From NCBI RefSeq assembly GCF_009849585.1, contig NZ_VCRN01000001.1, forward strand, positions 523,392 through 587,391: a DNA stretch of 64,000 bases, read 5' to 3'. The DNA comes from Bacillus sp. ZZV12-4809 (lineage in GTDB: Bacteria > Bacillota > Bacilli > Bacillales > Cytobacillaceae). The translations under genes and the position numbers were made by a program. Shown piece by piece: positions 42,340 through 53,790 of the stretch. The notes beneath the pieces were generated by a model. It was given only the letters and a program-made list of their open reading frames with translations, was not told where the DNA came from and did no database searches. Numbering within the stretch: position 1 is the stretch's first letter; each line of letters begins with the position of its first letter.

Positions 42340-43443
42340 CTAATTCAGCTTCTCCCTTACAGAGCTCCGGAATTGGCTATTTGTCAGAAGTTCCAGCTGA
42401 AAACTGTTCATATTCCTTGAAAGCTCTTTAAATTCAGCATTACTCAGATCATTTGCAAAGAATGCCATCTCGGTGCGATTGCCTTCTTTATCCGTTGCAT
42501 ACATGCTGATAGTGAAAACAAAGGCTGTTGAACCGCCCTTTTGCCCTGCATGCCGAAGCCACTCCCGGTTGCTGGGATTTTTCATCAGCTGCTCCAAAAC
42601 TGGGTCCAAATAAGAATGGACTTCTTTTGAAAAATAGTTCTTACCATTCAATCGTTTCATAAGATCTGCATAATCGCCAGCAGAAGCCCGCGGAAGCCTA
42701 TCGGACCAGATTCTTTGAAACTCCATATCAAGATCCTTTACTACTTTCTCCTTCTCCCTCTCATTAGGAGGCCGGCTTTCCCATTTTTGATGGATCTCTA
42801 TAGCTCTAGTTCGAAACTCTTCCAGGGTCATGCCCTTCAATTCATTAAGCGCCTCGTCTTTTGTTAATCTCTTTTCCTCCATCAGCTCCATTGGGATAAA
42901 AAGGGCACTGACAATCGGATACATCTTTTCATGACTGGCAAGCTTCAGTTCGTTTGCAAGTCTATTTACATTTTCAATTCCCAGGACATTCAGCAGGAAA
43001 TCGGTATTTGCATTCGAACTGTATGCAATCATTCCATTTGCCACTTCGCTGAGAGGAACACTCTCACCCTCTTCTGAAAGACTGTCAATCCAAGCCTGGT
43101 GGGCTCCGCCATCTGTTTTAGGAACATAATACGTTTCCAAGGTCTTTAAATCGACTTTTTCTTCAGGGTCTATTTCTTCTGCCGCTGCCTGTCGTGCATA
43201 TTCAATGGCTACGATAATTTTAACTGTGCTGGCTAAAGGAAGCGGCAGATCCTCATTGATTTTGACCCAGCCTTCATCATTGTGCCGAATAACCAAAGCC
43301 ATATTCTCTGTGTTCTTGTGTTCCTGAACATACCCGATAACTGACTCAGGATCACCGCTGCTTTTCCCCTTTAGATACATAAAAATAGCAAAAGCTGCCC
43401 CCAGAATAACAACGATCACAATGATTATCCTAAACATCTTCAA
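42340..43443 (-). CDS. Class A beta-lactamase-like serine hydrolase
   Basis: 367 residues from a TTG start; GGGAGG lies 11 bases upstream. An N-terminal anchor helix (about 4-25) is followed by SxxK in ASTVKI (about 72-75), SxN-type motif in YSSNANTDF and KxG in GQKGGSTAF. The insertion between motifs two and three is long (residues about 165-250). It is probably a membrane-anchored enzyme facing outward; substrate (beta-lactam or peptidoglycan) unknown. Not linked to a BlaR/BlaI pair. Confidence 0.78.
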   Translation of the reverse strand: MKMFRIIIVIVVILGAAFAIFMYLKGKSSGDPESVIGYVQEHKNTENMALVIRHNDEGWVKINEDLPLPLASTVKIIVAIEYARQAAAEEIDPEEKVDLKTLETYYVPKTDGGAHQAWIDSLSEEGESVPLSEVANGMIAYSSNANTDFLLNVLGIENVNRLANELKLASHEKMYPIVSALFIPMELMEEKRLTKDEALNELKGMTLEEFRTRAIEIHQKWESRPPNEREKEKVVKDLDMEFQRIWSDRLPRASAGDYADLMKRLNGKNYFSKEVHSYLDPVLEQLMKNPSNREWLRHAGQKGGSTAFVFTISMYATDKEGNRTEMAFFANDLSNAEFKELSRNMNSFQLELLTNSQFRSSVREKLN

Positions 43444-43784
43444 TAAAAAGAAAACCTCCCTGATTACGCTGTACTGTTAAATACGATAGGTAATCATGGA
43501 AGTTTCATTTCTATGGAAAAAACTATTTATTTTTTTATTCCGCTTCTTAAACCAGAGATAACAAGCGGAACCGATTTGGCTTATGCTGTTCCCCGAAAAA
43601 AACAGCTAAGATTGGGATCCTTTTTCGTTTATAGCAAATTCAATCAAACGTTTGATTGAACAAAAAAGTTTATTTTATTTCCACATCAAAACTGCTAAAA
43701 ACATAATCACAGGGCATAGCCACTTAAAAAGAATGCAAACTAAAAACGCAGATAAAATCATGGTTATTAAGGAGGTGAAATATC
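43444..43784. other. 341-bp gap holding an orphan palindrome
   Basis: Holds promoters for the flanking divergent genes and the 22-bp palindrome listed separately. No other feature is seen apart from an A-rich stretch near 43590. Confidence 0.5.
43639..43660. promoter_or_regulatory. 22-bp perfect palindrome (TetR-type operator)
   Basis: TTCAATCAAAC followed by its exact reverse complement GTTTGATTGAA. The CAAACGTTTG centre is typical for TetR/AcrR operators. It is about 125 bp upstream of the small gene at 43785 and 196 bp from the start of the hydrolase; no TetR gene is nearby. Confidence 0.6.
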
Positions 43785-43916
43785 ATGGCAAAGAATAGGA
43801 AAAGCCGATCCGAACATAAAAACAATGCACTTCCAAAGGATCCGGAATTTATGGATGACAGAGAGAATGGTCTCGAAAGAATCGCTTTAAAAGCCCAAAG
43901 AGACAATACCAAGTAA
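43785..43916 (+). CDS. Small basic protein of unknown function
   Basis: 43 residues, MAKNRKSRSEHKNNALPKDP then EFMDDRENGLERIALKAQRD and NTK. AAGGAGGTGA seven bases before ATG is near perfect. Highly charged, probably unfolded. It resembles the size and composition of small spore-forming Bacillus proteins such as YfhD, but the family is not certain. Confidence 0.6.
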   Translation: MAKNRKSRSEHKNNALPKDPEFMDDRENGLERIALKAQRDNTK

Positions 43917-43920
43917 ACAT

Positions 43921-43943
43921 ATGGGACAGTTAAACTGTCCCTA
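43921..43943. terminator. Bidirectional terminator
   Basis: GGGACAGTT/AACTGTCCC followed by TATTTCC on the plus strand, between convergent genes. Confidence 0.7.
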
Positions 43944-44300
43944 TTTCCTTCTATCCTTCCGGCCAAAATGCGTGTGGAATACTGTTTGAGACTTAGTATC
44001 CGCTTCTATATTGTCTAGGAATGGCTTCTTAACCTTATCCATAAGCAGACTCTCCAGCTCTATAAGCCTTTTGGGTCCGAATCCTGTTAATTTTCCAGCT
44101 ATTATCACCTTAAAATCTTCATATTGCATATACATTCGAATGCCTCCTTGACCGGTTCTTTTCGTTTTTCCAATGGTAAAATCAAATTCATATTTTTGCT
44201 CAATATAGGAGGAGACCTCCGGAAGCCCCAAGTTCTCGTATAAAGGCGGAAATCGATGATGAACAGGAGGATCGGTAAACCGTATGGAATCTATGTACAT
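43941..44300 (-). CDS. Hypothetical protein
   Basis: 119 residues from ATG 44300 (GGAGAGGGG seven bases upstream; the longer frame has no site). MYIDSIRFTDPPVHHRFPPL start, a central KYEFDFTIGKTKRTGQGGIR and ELESLLMDKVKKPF; C-terminus basic. No family recognised. Mixed alpha/beta composition and lack of signal peptide suggest a cytosolic protein. Confidence 0.6.
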   Translation of the reverse strand: MYIDSIRFTDPPVHHRFPPLYENLGLPEVSSYIEQKYEFDFTIGKTKRTGQGGIRMYMQYEDFKVIIAGKLTGFGPKRLIELESLLMDKVKKPFLDNIEADTKSQTVFHTHFGRKDRRK

Positions 44301-44426
44301 AACCCCTCTCCTCTCAATGTTTACAGTAATTATCCCCAATTAGAAGCGGATTAACGCGGAATTGTATTTTCCGGTATGGGCTGATAAAATCCTTATGATA
44401 AAAGTTGAAAAAAGGAGTTATTTATT

Positions 44427-44804
44427 ATGATTAATAAAATTGGCAAAGTCACAGTATACGTTGAGGACCAGGAGCAGGCAAAAGACTTTTGGCTGAATAA
44501 AATGGGGTTTGTGCTCAAGCTCGAGCAGCCTATGGGCCCAAATGCATCCTGGATTGAAGTGGGACCAAGCGATGATGAATTTACAACTCTGGTACTTTAT
44601 TCAAAGGCAGCCATGGAACAGCAAAATCCGTCTGCAGTTGCCCACCCATCCATCCTATTCAGCACAAATGATATTGAATCTGCCTATGAACAAATGAAAC
44701 AGAATGGCGTGGAAGTTGAAGATATGCTAAAGATGCCTTTTGGAACGATGTTTACATTTAAAGACCAGGATGGAAACAGCTACTTATTGAGAGAGGATAA
44801 GTAA
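44427..44804 (+). CDS. VOC family protein (glyoxalase/bleomycin-resistance fold)
   Basis: 125 residues: one VOC domain with two beta-alpha-beta-beta-beta modules. KVTVYVEDQEQAKDFWLNKMGF and the closing FKDQDGNSYLLRE are typical; the Glu in SYLLRE and His in AVAHPSILF are the likely metal ligands. Members range from metal enzymes to antibiotic-binding proteins. AAAGGAG eight bases upstream of ATG. Confidence 0.82.
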   Translation: MINKIGKVTVYVEDQEQAKDFWLNKMGFVLKLEQPMGPNASWIEVGPSDDEFTTLVLYSKAAMEQQNPSAVAHPSILFSTNDIESAYEQMKQNGVEVEDMLKMPFGTMFTFKDQDGNSYLLREDK

Positions 44805-44811
44805 TACTAAA

Positions 44812-44852
44812 GAAGACCTGTCCTTAAAAATGTTAAGTGGACAGGCCTTTTT
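44812..44852 (+). terminator. Terminator between convergent VOC genes
   Basis: AGACCTGTCC/GGACAGGCCT with one mismatch, followed by TTTTTT on the plus strand. Confidence 0.8.
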
Positions 44853-45356
44853 TTATCCTTCAAATGCTTTCTTCAAAGTATTCAAATCAATCTTTTTCTC
44901 CATTTGAAGCAATGCCTTCATTACTCGCTCGCTTTTTTCAGAATCATGGCTGCTGATCATTTCGCCTAACTCTGCAGGTACGATTTGCCATGATACCCCA
45001 AATTGATCCTTAAGCCAGCCGCATGCCTGTGCCTTCATGTCCCCGCCTTCGCCGAGCTTTTCCCAATAGTAGTCTATTTCTTCTTGACTCTCACAATTGA
45101 CAATTAAAGATATAGCCTCATTAAACTTAAACTTCGGCCCGCCATTCAGTGCCGTAAACTCCTGTCCCTCCAGCTGAAATTTCACAGTCATAACCTTTCC
45201 CTCTGGCGCGCCGCTATGTTCGTTCCTTTCATTTCCATAGCGGGTAATCTGGATGATAGCTGAGTTCTTAAAAATTGAAGTATAAAAGCTTGCTGCCTCT
45301 TCAGCTTCTGTGTTGAACCATAAATTTGGCATGATTTTTTGGATTTTATGTTTCAT
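44853..45356 (-). CDS. VOC family protein, PhnB-like
   Basis: 167 residues from ATG 45356 (AGGAGTTG upstream). QKIMPNLWFNTEAEEAASFY and MTVKFQLEGQEFTALNGGP, plus DQFGVSWQIVP, form the PhnB/3-demethylubiquinone methyltransferase-like (PF06983) pattern. Despite the old name, these are VOC proteins with no proven methyltransferase activity. Convergent with the other VOC gene but not related closely. Confidence 0.82.
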   Translation of the reverse strand: MKHKIQKIMPNLWFNTEAEEAASFYTSIFKNSAIIQITRYGNERNEHSGAPEGKVMTVKFQLEGQEFTALNGGPKFKFNEAISLIVNCESQEEIDYYWEKLGEGGDMKAQACGWLKDQFGVSWQIVPAELGEMISSHDSEKSERVMKALLQMEKKIDLNTLKKAFEG

Positions 45357-45451
45357 GCTATCAACTCCTGATATAATCTTCTTCTTTCCCATTTTAGCCT
45401 ATTTTTCAGTTTAATATTTAAAGGGATTATTATTTGCCTAATAATCAATAA

Positions 45452-45476
45452 AGCCTGCCGCTCTAGCGACAGGCAC
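45452..45476 (-). terminator. Terminator of the tenI-thiOSGF operon
   Basis: GCCTGTCGC/GCGGCAGGC with a G-U pair, then TTTATT on the minus strand, eight bases after thiF. Confidence 0.75.
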
Positions 45477-45483
45477 AAATCCT

Positions 45484-46503
45484 TTATCCCAGAAAACGAT
45501 GATACAGGTTCTTTGCCTGGAGAATGTCTTTTACCCCATGCACCAGCACTCTTCCATCCTTAAATACAACCACTCTGGCTTCATCGACCGAAAATGAGAG
45601 TAAATAGGGATTGCTCTCTACACTGATCCCTTGAGCTGCCAGCGATTTCCCCAGATACGCAACATCTACAGCCTGCAGAGCTGAAGGCCGGATCTGAACG
45701 GTATCCCGTCCGCAAAGCAGAGCTGTTTTAGTCTGGTTTCTATAGTCCAGGAATGGATAAACTGGCTTAGCTCCGCATGATTCACACTGCGGATTTTTTA
45801 AGGAGGAAACATTAACATAACGAAATTGATTTTTCCATATATCAAAAGAAACAAGTGTCCCGCGCACGGAATCAAAGTCTTCTGCCAATATCTTTAATGC
45901 TTCAGCAGACTGTTGTGCCGCAACCATTTGAATAGCCGGCTGAATCACACCAGCGGTATCGCAAGTGGCTCCTCCTAATGGCAATTTATCCATAAGGCAA
46001 TGCAGGCAGGGTGATTCCCCAGGCAGAATGGTATAGCTTAAACCATAGCTCCCCACACAGCCTCCATATATCCAGGGAATCCGGTACTTTTGAGAAATAT
46101 CATTGATCAGGAAGCGAATATCAAAATTATCAGTTGAATCAACAATTACATCAACACCCTCAATCAGCTCTTCCATTTCCTGTACACCTACATCCATAAT
46201 ACGAGGGATAATTTTGACCTCAGAATTAATGGCTTTCAGGCGTTTAGCTGCTGCGATCGCTTTTGGCACTTTTCGGATTGCATCTTCTTCACAATAAAGC
46301 TGCTGGCGCTGCAGGTTACTCCATTCCACATAATCCCGATCTGCAATGGTTAATTGGCCGATGCCTGCCCGTGTGAGCGTTTCTGCATTTGCAGCACCTA
46401 ATGCACCAGCTCCTATAATCAGGGCGTGTTTTTCCATCAGCTTTAGCTGTCCTTCTTTACCAATCGGAGAAAATAACATTTGGCGGGAGTATCGCTCCTT
46501 CAA
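45484..46503 (-). CDS. thiF: Sulfur-carrier adenylyltransferase ThiF
   Basis: 339 residues. [12 protein letters not shown] start, Rossmann loop [26 protein letters not shown] and CLHC/CESC zinc pairs are the E1-like MoeB/ThiF signatures. ThiF adenylates the C-terminal Gly of ThiS so sulfur can be added for thiazole synthesis. Last gene of the thiazole operon, overlapping thiG by four bases. The C-terminal 70 residues beyond the E1 core are a rhodanese-like or unassigned extension. Confidence 0.9.
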   Translation of the reverse strand: MKERYSRQMLFSPIGKEGQLKLMEKHALIIGAGALGAANAETLTRAGIGQLTIADRDYVEWSNLQRQQLYCEEDAIRKVPKAIAAAKRLKAINSEVKIIPRIMDVGVQEMEELIEGVDVIVDSTDNFDIRFLINDISQKYRIPWIYGGCVGSYGLSYTILPGESPCLHCLMDKLPLGGATCDTAGVIQPAIQMVAAQQSAEALKILAEDFDSVRGTLVSFDIWKNQFRYVNVSSLKNPQCESCGAKPVYPFLDYRNQTKTALLCGRDTVQIRPSALQAVDVAYLGKSLAAQGISVESNPYLLSFSVDEARVVVFKDGRVLVHGVKDILQAKNLYHRFLG

Positions 46504-47267
46504 CTAAAGACCGTTCCTTCCACCGGACTGCTTGCTGCTGCATAACGTTTTTTAGGCATCCGTCCTGCTTCATACCCCAGTCTTCCTGCTTCGATAGCGA
46601 GTTTCATAGCTTTTGCCATTTTTACAGGATCATCGGCAGAGGAAACAGCCGTATTTAATAACACTCCATCTGCACCCAGCTCCATTGCCAATGCTGCATC
46701 TGCCGGGCTCCCAATTCCGGCATCCACAATAATCGGCACAGCAGCCTGCTCTGTAATAAATTGAAGATTAATAGGATTAATGATTCCCTGCCCTGACCCA
46801 ATTGGCGAAGCACATGGCATGACTGCATGGCAGCCTAGTTCTTCAAGCTTTCGCGCAAGGACGACATCATCAGAAGTATAAGGAAGGACAATAAATCCCT
46901 CGTCCAATAGAATCTCCGCTGCTCTTATTGTTTCAATTGGATCTGGAAGAAGCGTTTTGCTGCATCCAATTACCTCAACCTTAATCATGTCACAGAGCCC
47001 GGAAGCTTTGGATAGCCTTGCTATTCGGACAGCCTCCTCAGCTGTACTCGCTCCTGCCGTATTAGGGAGTAATTTATATTTTTTTAAATCCAGCTTTTCT
47101 AAAAAGTTGGGCTGGTTTGCTTCGAAAATGTTCATACGGCGTACGGCAAACGTAAGCACCTCTGTTTCTGAAGCTTCCACAGCTTCCTTTTGCACATCAA
47201 AGTTTGGATATTTTCCTGTCCCAAGCAGCAGCCTGGAGCTAAATTCATACGGTCCAATTTTCAACAT
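46500..47267 (-). CDS. thiG: Thiazole synthase ThiG
   Basis: 255 residues, TIM barrel: [33 protein letters not shown] (Schiff-base lysine region), [11 protein letters not shown] and [20 protein letters not shown] are all conserved. ThiG condenses DXP with dehydroglycine and ThiS-thiocarboxylate to give the thiazole. One base separates it from thiS. The preceding ribosome site is GGAGGCGGAT. Confidence 0.95.
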   Translation of the reverse strand: MLKIGPYEFSSRLLLGTGKYPNFDVQKEAVEASETEVLTFAVRRMNIFEANQPNFLEKLDLKKYKLLPNTAGASTAEEAVRIARLSKASGLCDMIKVEVIGCSKTLLPDPIETIRAAEILLDEGFIVLPYTSDDVVLARKLEELGCHAVMPCASPIGSGQGIINPINLQFITEQAAVPIIVDAGIGSPADAALAMELGADGVLLNTAVSSADDPVKMAKAMKLAIEAGRLGYEAGRMPKKRYAAASSPVEGTVFS

Positions 47268-47268
47268 A

Positions 47269-47472
47269 TCATCCGCCTCCTACAAAGTGTACAATTTCGA
47301 TTCGATCCCCATCTGATAAAACCGTTTCAGCATACGCAGATTTGTCCAAAATATGCTGGTTTAACTCGACAATGACTACCTTTTTTTCCAAATGAAAGTG
47401 CTCGAGCAAAAGTGAAACTGATTGAACTGACTTCGGCAGCAGCACAGCATCACCATTAATGACAATATTCAT
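47269..47472 (-). CDS. thiS: Sulfur carrier protein ThiS
   Basis: 67 residues of ubiquitin-like fold ending in the required di-glycine (HFVGGG). MNIVINGD start and [13 protein letters not shown] are typical. The C-terminal Gly is adenylated by ThiF and converted to thiocarboxylate. It overlaps thiO by four bases. Confidence 0.93.
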   Translation of the reverse strand: MNIVINGDAVLLPKSVQSVSLLLEHFHLEKKVVIVELNQHILDKSAYAETVLSDGDRIEIVHFVGGG

Positions 47473-48611
47473 ATAACCACCCCTTTTGACGATTGGTCTA
47501 AATATTCAAGGCGGGACAGCTCAAACGGGTTAGGCTTCTCCGTCCTGCCTTCGAGGATGTCTGCCATCAGCTCTCCTGTTGCCGGAGCGAGGAGGATCCC
47601 ATTGCGGAAATGCCCCGCTGCAATATATAACCCATCAATGACTGGATGTTGTCCCAAAAAAGGCTGCCCATCAGCCGATTGCGGGCGAATTCCTGTCCAG
47701 GCTCGTTCCCATTCTGCATTCGCGATATCCGGCACCAGGTTTTGAGCCTTTTCCATCAGCTGGGAAATCCCCTCAACGGTCACCTTTTCATCAAATGAGT
47801 TTGCTTTAACCGTTGCCCCAACTACCAGCCTTCCGGATTGCTTGGGAACGATATAACATCCGTGTGAAAAGATCGTCCCTTGTACAAGCGTTTTATCAGC
47901 CTTGACCGAGAAGCACTCGCCTTTAACCGGAATAATGGGCAGCACAAGGCCCGTTCTTTCAAGAATCTCCCTGCTCCAGGCACCGGAAGCAACGATAACG
48001 GAATCAGCCAGAAATTCTCCCTGGCTGGTTCTAACCCCATACACCCTTTCACCTTTTAAAATAAAATCTGTTACCTGTGTATACTCAAAAATTTCTGCGC
48101 CGAGGGTCATTGAAGCTTTTGCAAAGGCAAGGGATAATTCATATGCCTGTACCTGTCCATCATTCGGTATATACATCGCCCCCCTTAATTTGGCTGATAC
48201 GAATGGTTCACGTTTAATCAGGTCATCAATGGAAAACCATTCGGCATCCTCGCCCGCTTTTTGCTGATTTTCTATTAATCTTTTTAAACTCATCTCCTCT
48301 GCAATATTATCTGCCACTCTATATACACCCTTATTTTGATAGCCGATATGCACTTGTGATAACTCTTCCAGTTCAGGAATCAGGGTCCGGTACATGGAGC
48401 GGCTTTTGCATGCGAGCTGGAACAGCGGGCCGTCTTCGGTCAGTTCCGTTTGTGCTCCTAAAATTCCAGCAGCCGCCCCGGAAGCCTTACCAGCTATTTT
48501 TCCCTTATCCAAAACAGCCACTTTATACCCTCTTTTTGCCAGTTGAAAAGCAATGGAGCTGCCATTAATGCCTCCGCCGATTATAACGGCGTCAAACCTT
48601 TTCCTCATCAT
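47469..48611 (-). CDS. thiO: Glycine oxidase ThiO
   Basis: 380 residues. FAD dinucleotide loop VIIGGGINGSSIAFQLA, VLDKGKIAGKASGAAAGILG, and GHFRNGILLAPATGELMAD near the end are typical of ThiO. It oxidises glycine to dehydroglycine (iminoacetate) for thiazole formation in aerobic Bacillus. Overlaps tenI by four bases and thiS by four bases. Confidence 0.93.
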   Translation of the reverse strand: MMRKRFDAVIIGGGINGSSIAFQLAKRGYKVAVLDKGKIAGKASGAAAGILGAQTELTEDGPLFQLACKSRSMYRTLIPELEELSQVHIGYQNKGVYRVADNIAEEMSLKRLIENQQKAGEDAEWFSIDDLIKREPFVSAKLRGAMYIPNDGQVQAYELSLAFAKASMTLGAEIFEYTQVTDFILKGERVYGVRTSQGEFLADSVIVASGAWSREILERTGLVLPIIPVKGECFSVKADKTLVQGTIFSHGCYIVPKQSGRLVVGATVKANSFDEKVTVEGISQLMEKAQNLVPDIANAEWERAWTGIRPQSADGQPFLGQHPVIDGLYIAAGHFRNGILLAPATGELMADILEGRTEKPNPFELSRLEYLDQSSKGVVI

Positions 48612-49216
48612 ATCCCCTCCTCATTTAACATTTTTGAAAAGAGCTTTGCTGCCTCCGCAGGCTCCTTTGCCTGCAATATCCCTGACATGACAGCAATGCC
48701 ATCTGCCCCTGCCTCCAGGACTTCAAGTACGTTCTCTGGTTTAATGCCTCCAATTGCCAATACCGGAATGTCTACTGCCTTTTTTAGAGCCTCCAAAGAC
48801 CCCGTGCCCCTTGGCGGGATTCCCTTCTTGGAGTCTGTTTCGAATATATGCCCATACAGGAGATAATCAGCCCCCTGTTTGGCAGCCTCTTCAGCTTCCT
48901 CAAGTGAATGTACAGAACAGCCGACAGGTAAATGCGGAAAACGCCTTTTTACAATATCAGCCGGCAGACTGTGGTAAGCAAGATGCACACCCGCTCTAAA
49001 CGCCCAGGCAACATCCGCGCGATCATTTATAATGATTTTACGAATAGGAATTCCTTTTTTAAGAAGATGCTTTACTCCGGCAAATAACTCCCTTGAGGTC
49101 CAGTGTTTTTCCCGTAAGTGGAATTTATCAGTAAAGGGTTCCAGTTCAACAGCTATTTCAGAGAAGTCCTCTGGAGAAAGCTTTCCGTCTGATATAACAT
49201 GCTGCTGTTTCTTCAT
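48608..49216 (-). CDS. tenI: Thiazole tautomerase TenI
   Basis: 202 residues, ThiE-like TIM barrel: FHLREKHWTSRELF, IINDRADVAWAFRAGVHLAY, and YGHIFETDSKKGIPPRG with the catalytic His of TenI. TenI aromatises the thiazole tautomer; it lacks the ThiE pyrimidine pocket residues, so it is called TenI. First gene of the operon, 40 bp after the TPP riboswitch terminator. Confidence 0.88.
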   Translation of the reverse strand: MKKQQHVISDGKLSPEDFSEIAVELEPFTDKFHLREKHWTSRELFAGVKHLLKKGIPIRKIIINDRADVAWAFRAGVHLAYHSLPADIVKRRFPHLPVGCSVHSLEEAEEAAKQGADYLLYGHIFETDSKKGIPPRGTGSLEALKKAVDIPVLAIGGIKPENVLEVLEAGADGIAVMSGILQAKEPAEAAKLFSKMLNEEGI

Positions 49217-49254
49217 AGCAGTCCGCCCCTTTGCTTTTTTAGATTTTTTTGCAA

Positions 49255-49410
49255 TAAAAAAACCACCTTCTATGTAGAAAGCGGGGCTATGAGGCCATAG
49301 AATTCAGGCCCGAACCTCCACTTCCCTACGCTGGCATTCAGCCAGATCAGGTTCCAAGGGTCTTAAAGCCTTTGCTTTAATCTCAGCCTTCAATCAGGCA
49401 CCCCCAGCGG
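49255..49410 (-). promoter_or_regulatory. TPP riboswitch controlling tenI-thiOSGF
   Basis: On the minus strand the aptamer (49409-49318) has GGGGTGCC, CTGAGA, ACCCTTGGAACCTGATC and GCCAGCGTAGGGAAGTGG blocks in order. It is followed by the terminator CCGCTTTCTA/TAGAAGGTGG + T7 (49284-49255). With thiamine pyrophosphate bound, transcription should stop. Confidence 0.95.
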
Positions 49411-49437
49411 ATATCATTCTATTAAACTATAAAAAGA

Positions 49438-51457
<2,020 letters not shown>

Positions 51458-51621
51458 ATTACTATTTAATTCTACTTTAGTATACATAATTCAGAAAACA
51501 AATAAAAGGTATTTCTGCAAACGTGAATCAAAAAGCTTTCACCTTTTCACGCATGGATCCTTCTCCTAAATGCCCTGCGGCATTTCTGATTAGACATTCA
51601 AATTCTAAAAAAAACATAAAA

Positions 51622-51652
51622 ACGCCTGACATAAGCAGACGTTTTTCCATAA
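51622..51652 (-). terminator. Terminator after the acidic lipoprotein gene
   Basis: AAAAACGTCTG and CAGGCGTTTTT pair with one G-U pair and are followed by T/A-rich sequence. Confidence 0.7.
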
Positions 51653-51673
51653 ATTTAAGATGTGCAGCATCAT

Positions 51674-51910
51674 TTAATTCTCTTCTGAACCCCCTTCGTT
51701 CATATCCAGATTCTCTTCACCCTGTGGAGATTCTTCATTCATTCCGGGATCCTGCATTTCACTATCTTCCTTATTGTTTTCATCCATTTGATTATCTTCC
51801 AATTCTACATCTTCGGTTTCCGGCGGCGGCTCCTGCTCATCTGTTCCGCACCCTGCCAACAATAATCCTGCACCTAATGGGACTGAAAGCAAAAGCTTCT
51901 TATAATTCAT
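51674..51910 (-). CDS. Acidic low-complexity lipoprotein
   Basis: 78 residues: signal with lipobox LAGC (Cys21), then almost only Glu, Asp, Asn, Gln, Met and Pro (for example PPPETEDVELED, MDENNKEDSEMQDP). No folded domain is expected. AAAGGAGATG lies eight bases before ATG. Divergent from the 5'-nucleotidase gene. Role unknown. Confidence 0.65.
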   Translation of the reverse strand: MNYKKLLLSVPLGAGLLLAGCGTDEQEPPPETEDVELEDNQMDENNKEDSEMQDPGMNEESPQGEENLDMNEGGSEEN

Positions 51911-52052
51911 GTGTTTTCATCTCCTTTGGCAGTATTATGTTTCTTTAAGACCTTACCCATTCGGCAGGATTACAAACTTGACATCCTATCATCCGATTAA
52001 ATTCCTGATTCAGGCAAATACTAACCCTGCCACAACTACTGGAGGACGAAGA

Positions 52053-53687
52053 ATGAAAATGCTTTTCTCCCTTATATTATTTAGCATCCTGGGAATGCCT
52101 TTATACAGCGGACAGCATGCAAAATATGAACAATGGAATCAGCAGGGTCTTTCTGAAGGATATCACGGCCATGTGGAAGAACGCATAGAAGAACCATATA
52201 AGCATATTCAATTGCTGGGCATTAATGATTTCCATGGGCAGCTGAATGTCACTCGTCTGGTCAACGACAGGCCAGCAGGACGTGCTGATTACCTTGCTGC
52301 CTATTTACGTAAGCGTGCTGCTGAAAATGAAAATACCCTTTTGCTTCATGCTGGGGACATGATTGGAGCCAGCCCGCCGGTATCTGCGCTTCTGAGGGAT
52401 GAACCGACTATTGAATTTTTGAATAGGATGGGGTTTGATATCGGCACGATTGGCAATCATGAATTCGACCGGGGTTCTGATGAGCTGCTTCGCCTGCTGA
52501 CAGGCAGCAGCCCTTCTGCAGTAAAAGATTACTCTGGATCCCAATTCCCATGGATTGCAGCCAATGTCATAAATCAAAAGTCAGGTAAACCATTCCTTCC
52601 TCCCTATAAGATAATAAACATTAGCGGCATCCCAATTGGATTTATCGGAGTCATCATGAGAGAAACACCAGCTATAACAGCACCTGACAGTGTGAAAGAT
52701 TTAATCTTCACTGATGAAGCTGAAGCCATCAACAAATATACCCGGGAACTTCAAAAACAAGGTGTAAGAGCCATTGTAGTATTAGCACATGTTCCAGGCG
52801 AATCCAGACCAAATGGACAACAAGCCAGTGGCCAGCTGATTGATTTGGCACATCTAGTGGGTGATGAAGTAGATGTCATTTTTGGAGGACACAGCCATAC
52901 TTATCTGAACAGTGTTGTAGATGGTAAACTCCTGGTCCAGGCCTATTCATACGGCACCGCCTTTTCTGATGTAGATATAGAAATAGATCCGCAGACTAAG
53001 AATATTGTCCGCAAACACGCAGAAATTGTAACTGTTTATCAGGATCGGATCGAGCCTGCAAGCGATATAACCAGGATAATCGATCGGTATGAAAAAAAGG
53101 TAGAATCTGCTGTAAACAGATATATTGGCACTGCTGCTATTCCAATCACGGCCGAACAAAACATAAGCGGTGAATCAGCCTTGGGCAATCTTATTGCTGA
53201 TTCTCAGCGGTCAGCAATGAACACAGACTTCGCTTTTACCAATCCGGAAGGAATCCGCGCAGACATTGATGCCGGCCGTGTTACCTGGGGAAATTTATTT
53301 GGGGTCCTTCCCTTCAGTAATCTGCTTGTCAAAATGGACCTGACTGGCAGCCAAATCCGTGAGGTCCTCAATCAGCAATGGCAGCCTAATATAACTAGAA
53401 TTCTACAGATATCCGGAATTACTTATACTTGGGATGACAGCAGGCCTAAAGGTGAAAAAGTAATAGATATATACCTTCCGGACGGAGCAAAACTCGAACC
53501 GGCCAAGATCTATTCGGTCACTGTAAATACTTATCTCGCTAATGGAGGAGATAATTTCACCGTATTTCTAAATGGGATAAATAGAGTGACTGGCCCCAAC
53601 GATATTGATGCACTGGAGAAGTATATTCAGCAGCTCCCGCAGCCGTTTAGTTATGCGATTGATGGACGCATAAAAAGAATGAATTAA
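52053..53687 (+). CDS. Secreted 5'-nucleotidase / metallophosphatase
   Basis: 544 residues from ATG 52053 (GGAGG seven bases upstream). Signal peptide, then calcineurin-like phosphatase domain: GINDFHGQL, HAGDMIGASPP, GNHEFDRG, VVLAHVPG, FGGHSHTYL, with all dimetal ligands. The C-terminal 5'-nucleotidase domain (about 340-530) has SGESALGNLIADSQR, TNPEGIRADI and YLANGGDNF. It hydrolyses extracellular nucleotides for phosphate and nucleoside salvage, like YfkN/YhcR. No LPxTG anchor was seen. Confidence 0.88.
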   Translation: MKMLFSLILFSILGMPLYSGQHAKYEQWNQQGLSEGYHGHVEERIEEPYKHIQLLGINDFHGQLNVTRLVNDRPAGRADYLAAYLRKRAAENENTLLLHAGDMIGASPPVSALLRDEPTIEFLNRMGFDIGTIGNHEFDRGSDELLRLLTGSSPSAVKDYSGSQFPWIAANVINQKSGKPFLPPYKIINISGIPIGFIGVIMRETPAITAPDSVKDLIFTDEAEAINKYTRELQKQGVRAIVVLAHVPGESRPNGQQASGQLIDLAHLVGDEVDVIFGGHSHTYLNSVVDGKLLVQAYSYGTAFSDVDIEIDPQTKNIVRKHAEIVTVYQDRIEPASDITRIIDRYEKKVESAVNRYIGTAAIPITAEQNISGESALGNLIADSQRSAMNTDFAFTNPEGIRADIDAGRVTWGNLFGVLPFSNLLVKMDLTGSQIREVLNQQWQPNITRILQISGITYTWDDSRPKGEKVIDIYLPDGAKLEPAKIYSVTVNTYLANGGDNFTVFLNGINRVTGPNDIDALEKYIQQLPQPFSYAIDGRIKRMN

Positions 53688-53717
53688 AAGGACAGTCATG
53701 GCGACTGTCCTTTTTCT
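53688..53717 (+). terminator. Terminator after the 5'-nucleotidase gene
   Basis: AAAGGACAGTC/GACTGTCCTTT with a five-base loop, followed by TTC. Confidence 0.75.
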
Positions 53718-53790
53718 TGTCCATTTGATACTAATAGCAGGATCTGACTCATATCTTTTCAATAGGATTAAACATGAAAGGAATGGGATA

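Noticed and set aside
43724..43966. 80-codon minus-strand frame
   Set aside because: It is antisense to the small gene at 43785, which has a near-perfect ribosome site, and it crosses the bidirectional terminator.
47040..47316. Plus-strand frames across the thi operon and cysA/cysW region
   Set aside because: Shadows of strongly conserved minus-strand genes; no ribosome sites and no recognisable families.
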